NCBI RefSeq assembly: GCF_000377625.1
Contig: NZ_KB898334.1
Location: forward strand, 1 to 46,561
DNA: 46,561 nt
Reading direction: 5' to 3'
Source: Prevotella veroralis DSM 19559 = JCM 6290
GTDB taxonomy: Bacteria > Bacteroidota > Bacteroidia > Bacteroidales > Bacteroidaceae
Shown here: in pieces, positions 43,500 to 46,561 of the stretch
Layout: every line of letters starts with the position of its first letter
Numbering within the stretch: the first letter of the stretch is position 1
Program-made: the position numbers and the translations under genes
The notes under the pieces: model-generated
Seen by the model: only the letters and a program-made list of their open reading frames with translations
Database searches by the model: none
Told to the model about the DNA's origin: nothing

Positions 43500-43871
43500 G
43501 CCCTCTGCAAAACACACTATCGTAAGTTTTGTTCTTGTAAGTAGCCCTAATTAGCTTCTATGAAGCCCTGTGATTATAGGCGTTGCCTACTTTTGTGTTG
43601 CTACTCTGCATTGATTTTTATTGTGCAAAGGTAGCGTTGCTTCCATTCCTGTGAAAGTACCGCTATCGCTATTTTCAGCAGATTTTTCACAAACCCACCG
43701 CAATTTCTCTTACAGACAAATTGGGTTTCCATGAAAAATCTACTGAAAATTCCTTGCACATCCATTCCATCCACGCTTTTTCCATGCACATAAAAATTCA
43801 ATCCCGAGCAGCCCCACTTTAAAAAGTGGGAACTAAAGGGAAAAGTATCAAATCATTAAAACTTTTAGCTT
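43500..43871 (+). ncRNA. Structured leader element copy 5 (diverged)
   Basis: Primary sequence is largely different but the fold is kept. TGTGCA (43622) pairs with TGCACA (43785); AGCGT with ACGCT; ATTTTCAG..AGATTTTTCA with TGAAAAATCT..CTGAAAAT; inner CAATTT with AAATTG. Unpaired signatures are shared with the other copies: AAAGTACCGCTA, GGGTTT, CATGA. CCCACTTT/AAAGTGGG forms the last hairpin, then AACTAAAGGGAAAAGTATCA before the gene at 43872. The 5' part is hardly recognisable. Confidence 0.65.
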
Positions 43872-44204
43872 ATGCAGACAATTCAATTGCAAGTTAGTAA
43901 CATCGACCCTATGATGATGGGTTATGAGCAAAAGACCACATTTTGGATGGACTTTTCCATTGCAGACAAGTTTGGTATCGCTGCTATCAAAGATACCTAC
44001 AAACGAGCTTTCAACGCATGGAAAGGCAATCATATTTATCTTACAGAGCTTGTAATGGTACTCAATCACAAAATTTGGCAATGGTACAAGGAGAATGAAG
44101 CCGTTGCAAGAGTGTACAACACACTTTGGGAAGAAGCCGACCTATGGGCGCAAGAGAACCTCAAAGGCAAAGAGCTTGAATACTTCTACAAAGTAACTGA
44201 CTAA
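43872..44204 (+). CDS. Hypothetical protein behind leader 5
   Basis: A 110-residue protein (MQTIQLQVSNIDPMMMGYEQ; LNHKIWQWYKENEAVARVYN), helical and rich in tryptophan in the second half. It seems to be a conserved accessory gene of Bacteroidetes mobile DNA, but I cannot name the family. Hairpin (e) follows 8 bases after its stop. Confidence 0.6.
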   Translation: MQTIQLQVSNIDPMMMGYEQKTTFWMDFSIADKFGIAAIKDTYKRAFNAWKGNHIYLTELVMVLNHKIWQWYKENEAVARVYNTLWEEADLWAQENLKGKELEYFYKVTD

Positions 44205-44212
44205 AAGGAAAC

Positions 44213-44233
44213 GGAGAGACTAACCATCTCTCC
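44213..44233 (+). other. Intercistronic GGAG-type hairpin (e)
   Basis: GGAGAGA, loop CTAACCA, TCTCTCC. It keeps the loop of copy (b) while the closing pair changes from G-C to A-T. Confidence 0.72.
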
Positions 44234-44248
44234 ACAATACTTACTTAA

Positions 44249-44431
44249 ATGAAAGACCTAATAATACTGATTAGTTTTGTAGCAAGTGCAATAAACCTCA
44301 TAATAGTGGAGCATCCTGGTGATTTTCATAAGTGTATTGCATTTATCTTTTTTGTGGTTATGGCTTGTTTATGGATAGGCGCAACGAAGCAAGGACGTAA
44401 CATCACTAAGTCTCTATGTGATAACGTTTAA
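44249..44431 (+). CDS. Small two-helix membrane protein
   Basis: A 60-residue protein with hydrophobic segments at 4-21 and 29-45 and a short basic tail (TKQGRNITKSLCDNV). No family recognised. It lies between hairpin (e) and the zinc-finger gene, 11 bases before the latter. Confidence 0.5.
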   Translation: MKDLIILISFVASAINLIIVEHPGDFHKCIAFIFFVVMACLWIGATKQGRNITKSLCDNV

Positions 44432-44442
44432 ATCTGTATATC

Positions 44443-44943
44443 ATGGGAAAGATACACTTATCAAGCCCCTGTCCTATTTGTGGAGAAAGAATATTCATGA
44501 ATAGTCATGGATACCAATGTGAATGTTGTAGCTTTAATTTTAGCTATTATATCTGTAACAGATACATTGACAAAAAAGAGGCTGAGATTATTCTTGGTGG
44601 AGAAAGAATTATCTTAGATGGTTTCTCGACAAACTCAGGACATGTTTTTTCTTCTATTCCTGTATTAGATGGGTATTCTATACGTCTTGACAATACGGTT
44701 GATTATATCTCTGGAATTGGTAGAATTGTTGTTGGTAATAAGAGCTTTACCGATAGCAAACAACCTCATAAGTTGAGAATACAACGAATATATAATGGTC
44801 ATAGGCTGACTATTTCAGAGATTAAAATCTTACTCAATGAAGGAACTGTTTTAATTGATACTCTTGATGAAGAAGGTAATGAAACTAAAAATATTCTTCA
44901 ATATATGAAGAATAAACAAAAGGTATCATTCCACCGGTACTAA
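44443..44943 (+). CDS. Topoisomerase C-terminal-repeat (Toprim_Crpt)-like protein
   Basis: A 166-residue protein. The N-terminus PCPICGERIFMNSHGYQCEC is a zinc finger (C10, C13, C26, C28/29). It is followed by EAEIILGGERIILDGFSTNS and GHVFSSIPVLDG, the pattern of the C-terminal repeat of type IA topoisomerases (F-x-S-x-x-G-x-x-F). A weaker second half (ISEIKILLNEGTVLID) may be a degenerate repeat. No catalytic topoisomerase domain is present, so it may bind single-stranded DNA. A terminator follows. Confidence 0.65.
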   Translation: MGKIHLSSPCPICGERIFMNSHGYQCECCSFNFSYYICNRYIDKKEAEIILGGERIILDGFSTNSGHVFSSIPVLDGYSIRLDNTVDYISGIGRIVVGNKSFTDSKQPHKLRIQRIYNGHRLTISEIKILLNEGTVLIDTLDEEGNETKNILQYMKNKQKVSFHRY

Positions 44944-44946
44944 GGC

Positions 44947-44984
44947 AAAGGAGTCCCTGTCTCACGACAGAGGCTCCTTTTAGG
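44947..44984 (+). terminator. Terminator after the leader-5 operon
   Basis: AAAGGAG and CTCCTTT close the base, with CTGTC/GACAG near the tip, and T follows. It lies 4 bases after the stop at 44943, between convergent genes. Confidence 0.8.
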
Positions 44985-44994
44985 GTTTAAAAAA

Positions 44995-46269
44995 TCAGTT
45001 ATCATTAAAACTTAATTGCTTATGTTCTTGTGGTTCTATGTGCCAACCATACTCTTGTAAGTTTTTTGCAAAAACAAAATCAATGAGGCTTTTTTGCTTA
45101 TATTTCTTTGTTCCTTGCACAAACTTAGGTTGTTTTTGCTTTTCATAAAGAACCTGGATTACCTGAGAGTAACTTTCCTTACATCGTAGCTGTTCTTTAT
45201 CTATTTTTTCCATGTAATAATCTACTTCATCTTTATCTAAATAGCTGTTAAGTAGTTGTAATATGGTATCTCTTTGAAAAGTTTCATCAAGTTGAAGCCA
45301 GTTGGTTTGCTTGATTTGTTTTCTTTTAGCAGGACGTTTAGTTTTATTTTCTTCATAGGGAAAAAGATACTCCCCCTCTTTGCATGGACGGTCTAATTCT
45401 GAGTCTTTAGATTTAGGGTGTTCACGTGTGTAGATGTAAAAGCGTAAAGACTTTGGAGAGCCATTACGCCCACGTCCATAGCGTTCTGCAACCTCATAAT
45501 CAAACCATACATCTGAACGTTTTTCTCTATATAACTTATAAAGTTCCTGTTGTGCAGGAATAATAACTTTCTCGACCATCGTTTTAAATCGAGTATACTT
45601 CTCTTTCTCCAGCAACTCACCAGTCTTTGGGTCATGCAGCTCGGAAAGTCCAAAAGTAAAACGAAATGCTTCAACAGACATCTTGAAAACACGTTTCTTA
45701 TATGTTTCGTTCGGGGTAGATGGGTCTACAAAACGAAAATCACCTGAGTACTGACAACAGAACTCATAGAATTTCTGTGAATACTTTGATTCGAGTAAGA
45801 TGGCAGTGTGAAGATTTAAAACTGTAAATGATTTAGTTAGGCAGATAACATAATCATATAGCTCTGGGGAAACACGCACAGTATAATCATTTGTTGCTGT
45901 ATTCCAGCGAAAGGCATCTATCCAATGAAAATAATCTATGACAAGTTGATTTTTCTCATTATTGTGAAACTGAATGATTGCTTTTTGAGCAAGCGAGCGA
46001 ACGGTCTTATAAGTTCGAACAACATTGGTGTTGCCTCCTATCGATGATAAATCCTTATCTGTCATATTGAAGACAAGTTTTTCCCAATTTTCACGCATCT
46101 TCAATCCCATTTCTTCATAGCGCATTTTAATTGCTTCTGACAACTTATAAAGAAAACGTCGCTCCATCATGGTATAGCGTAATGGTGAGCGCATCAATAG
46201 ATTGCTGAAACTGAAAGGACTTCCTGTCGTTCCTCCATTCTCAATCAAAGTAAAAATCCGTTTTGTCAT
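44995..46269 (-). CDS. Replication initiator, Rep_3 family
   Basis: A 424-residue protein. The N-terminal part (SNLLMRSPLRYTMMERRFLY, NMTDKDLSSIGGNTNVVRTY) and the central winged-helix region (LLESKYSQKFYEFCCQYSGD, MSVEAFRFTFGLSELHDPKT, RFKTMVEKVIIPAQQELYKL) fit the Rep_3/RepB initiator family of iteron plasmids. The C-terminal 130 residues are basic and less conserved. It reads away from the 22-bp iterons at 46497-46561, about 230 bases upstream of its start, the usual arrangement of an iteron origin. Confidence 0.85.
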   Translation of the reverse strand: MTKRIFTLIENGGTTGSPFSFSNLLMRSPLRYTMMERRFLYKLSEAIKMRYEEMGLKMRENWEKLVFNMTDKDLSSIGGNTNVVRTYKTVRSLAQKAIIQFHNNEKNQLVIDYFHWIDAFRWNTATNDYTVRVSPELYDYVICLTKSFTVLNLHTAILLESKYSQKFYEFCCQYSGDFRFVDPSTPNETYKKRVFKMSVEAFRFTFGLSELHDPKTGELLEKEKYTRFKTMVEKVIIPAQQELYKLYREKRSDVWFDYEVAERYGRGRNGSPKSLRFYIYTREHPKSKDSELDRPCKEGEYLFPYEENKTKRPAKRKQIKQTNWLQLDETFQRDTILQLLNSYLDKDEVDYYMEKIDKEQLRCKESYSQVIQVLYEKQKQPKFVQGTKKYKQKSLIDFVFAKNLQEYGWHIEPQEHKQLSFNDN

Positions 46270-46496
46270 TTTTAAACCCTTTAAACTTTTCTTTTGGATA
46301 AATCCTTATAAGGTCGTAGCGAAAATATATTAAAGGGTACTGGAGGCGACAACTGTCTACTATACCAGCAATTGTATTAAAGTGTCTCGAAACGACAATA
46401 CAAAGATATTTCTTTTCTTTCATATACGCAAAGAAACTTCATCTTTTCATAGTGAAATCTAAGTTGTACTAACAAGCAAAAAGAAGGTGTTATTCA

Positions 46497-46561
46497 TTCT
46501 CAAAAGGTTACATAATAGTTCTCAAAAGGTTACATAATAGTTCTCAAAAGGTTACATAATA
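46497..46561. repeat. Iterons (22-bp direct repeats) of a replication origin
   Basis: Units starting TTCTCAAAAGGTTACATAAT lie at 46497, 46519 and 46541, identical and exactly 22 bp apart; the third is cut one base short by the window end. With the Rep_3 gene beside them they are probably initiator-binding iterons. The array most likely continues beyond the window. 46270-46496 holds no other feature I can name. Confidence 0.85.

Overview
The window looks like DNA from an oral or gut Bacteroidales bacterium, most likely Prevotella. The evidence is repeated TAnnTTTG promoter boxes, IntDOT-like tyrosine recombinases, Bacteroidetes-type TssB/TssC sheath genes, a Bacteroidetes beta-mannan degradation operon and a MobA/MobB mobilisation pair. 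The last 300 bases hold a Rep_3-type initiator gene and 22-bp iterons that run to the final base. The window may therefore end at the origin of a plasmid or secondary replicon, although an integrated plasmid is also possible.

Layout. 1-0.5 kb: two small helix-turn-helix genes. 0.67-0.81 kb: seven palindromic repeats at exactly 22-bp spacing. 1.0-5.6 kb: an IS982-family element and an internally deleted copy in the same orientation flank an AraC regulator and a divergent FHS-type sugar transporter. 6.0-9.0 kb: a decayed DUF1896 gene and a tandem pair of tyrosine recombinases, one frameshifted. 9.3-10.6 kb: the tail of an SMC/DUF3732-like ATPase coupled to a nucleoid-associated (NdpA-like) protein. 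10.8-12.3 kb: a MITE, a decayed IS982-type transposase and a second 22-bp array.

12.6-24.7 kb: a nine-gene beta-mannan operon on the minus strand, in transcription order GH27, CE7, GH5, GH3, GH26, GH130, GPH symporter, cellobiose 2-epimerase, AraC. Exported enzymes strip galactose and acetyl groups and cut mannan. The symporter imports mannobiose, the epimerase makes mannosyl-glucose, and GH130 phosphorolyses it to mannose-1-phosphate and glucose. No SusC/SusD pair is present.

25.2-31.4 kb: a second recombinase pair (one reduced to its arm domain), three decaying membrane-protein paralogues, and a DUF3408-MobB-MobA mobilisation module with a third 22-bp array. 31.9-33.8 kb: tssC and tssB without other type VI secretion genes. 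33.8-35.1 kb: mostly non-coding, with a possible tRNA-Ser attachment scar and 12-bp repeats.

35.4-44.9 kb is the most unusual part. Short operons of small, mostly unknown proteins sit behind copies of a long non-coding leader (three near full-length, one 3' half, one strongly diverged). The copies differ in sequence but keep the same helices through compensatory changes, which points to a structured RNA. A second family of small covarying hairpins (GGAGRG...CYCTCC) lies just after stop codons inside these operons, and in one place it is extended into a terminator. I do not recognise either family by name.
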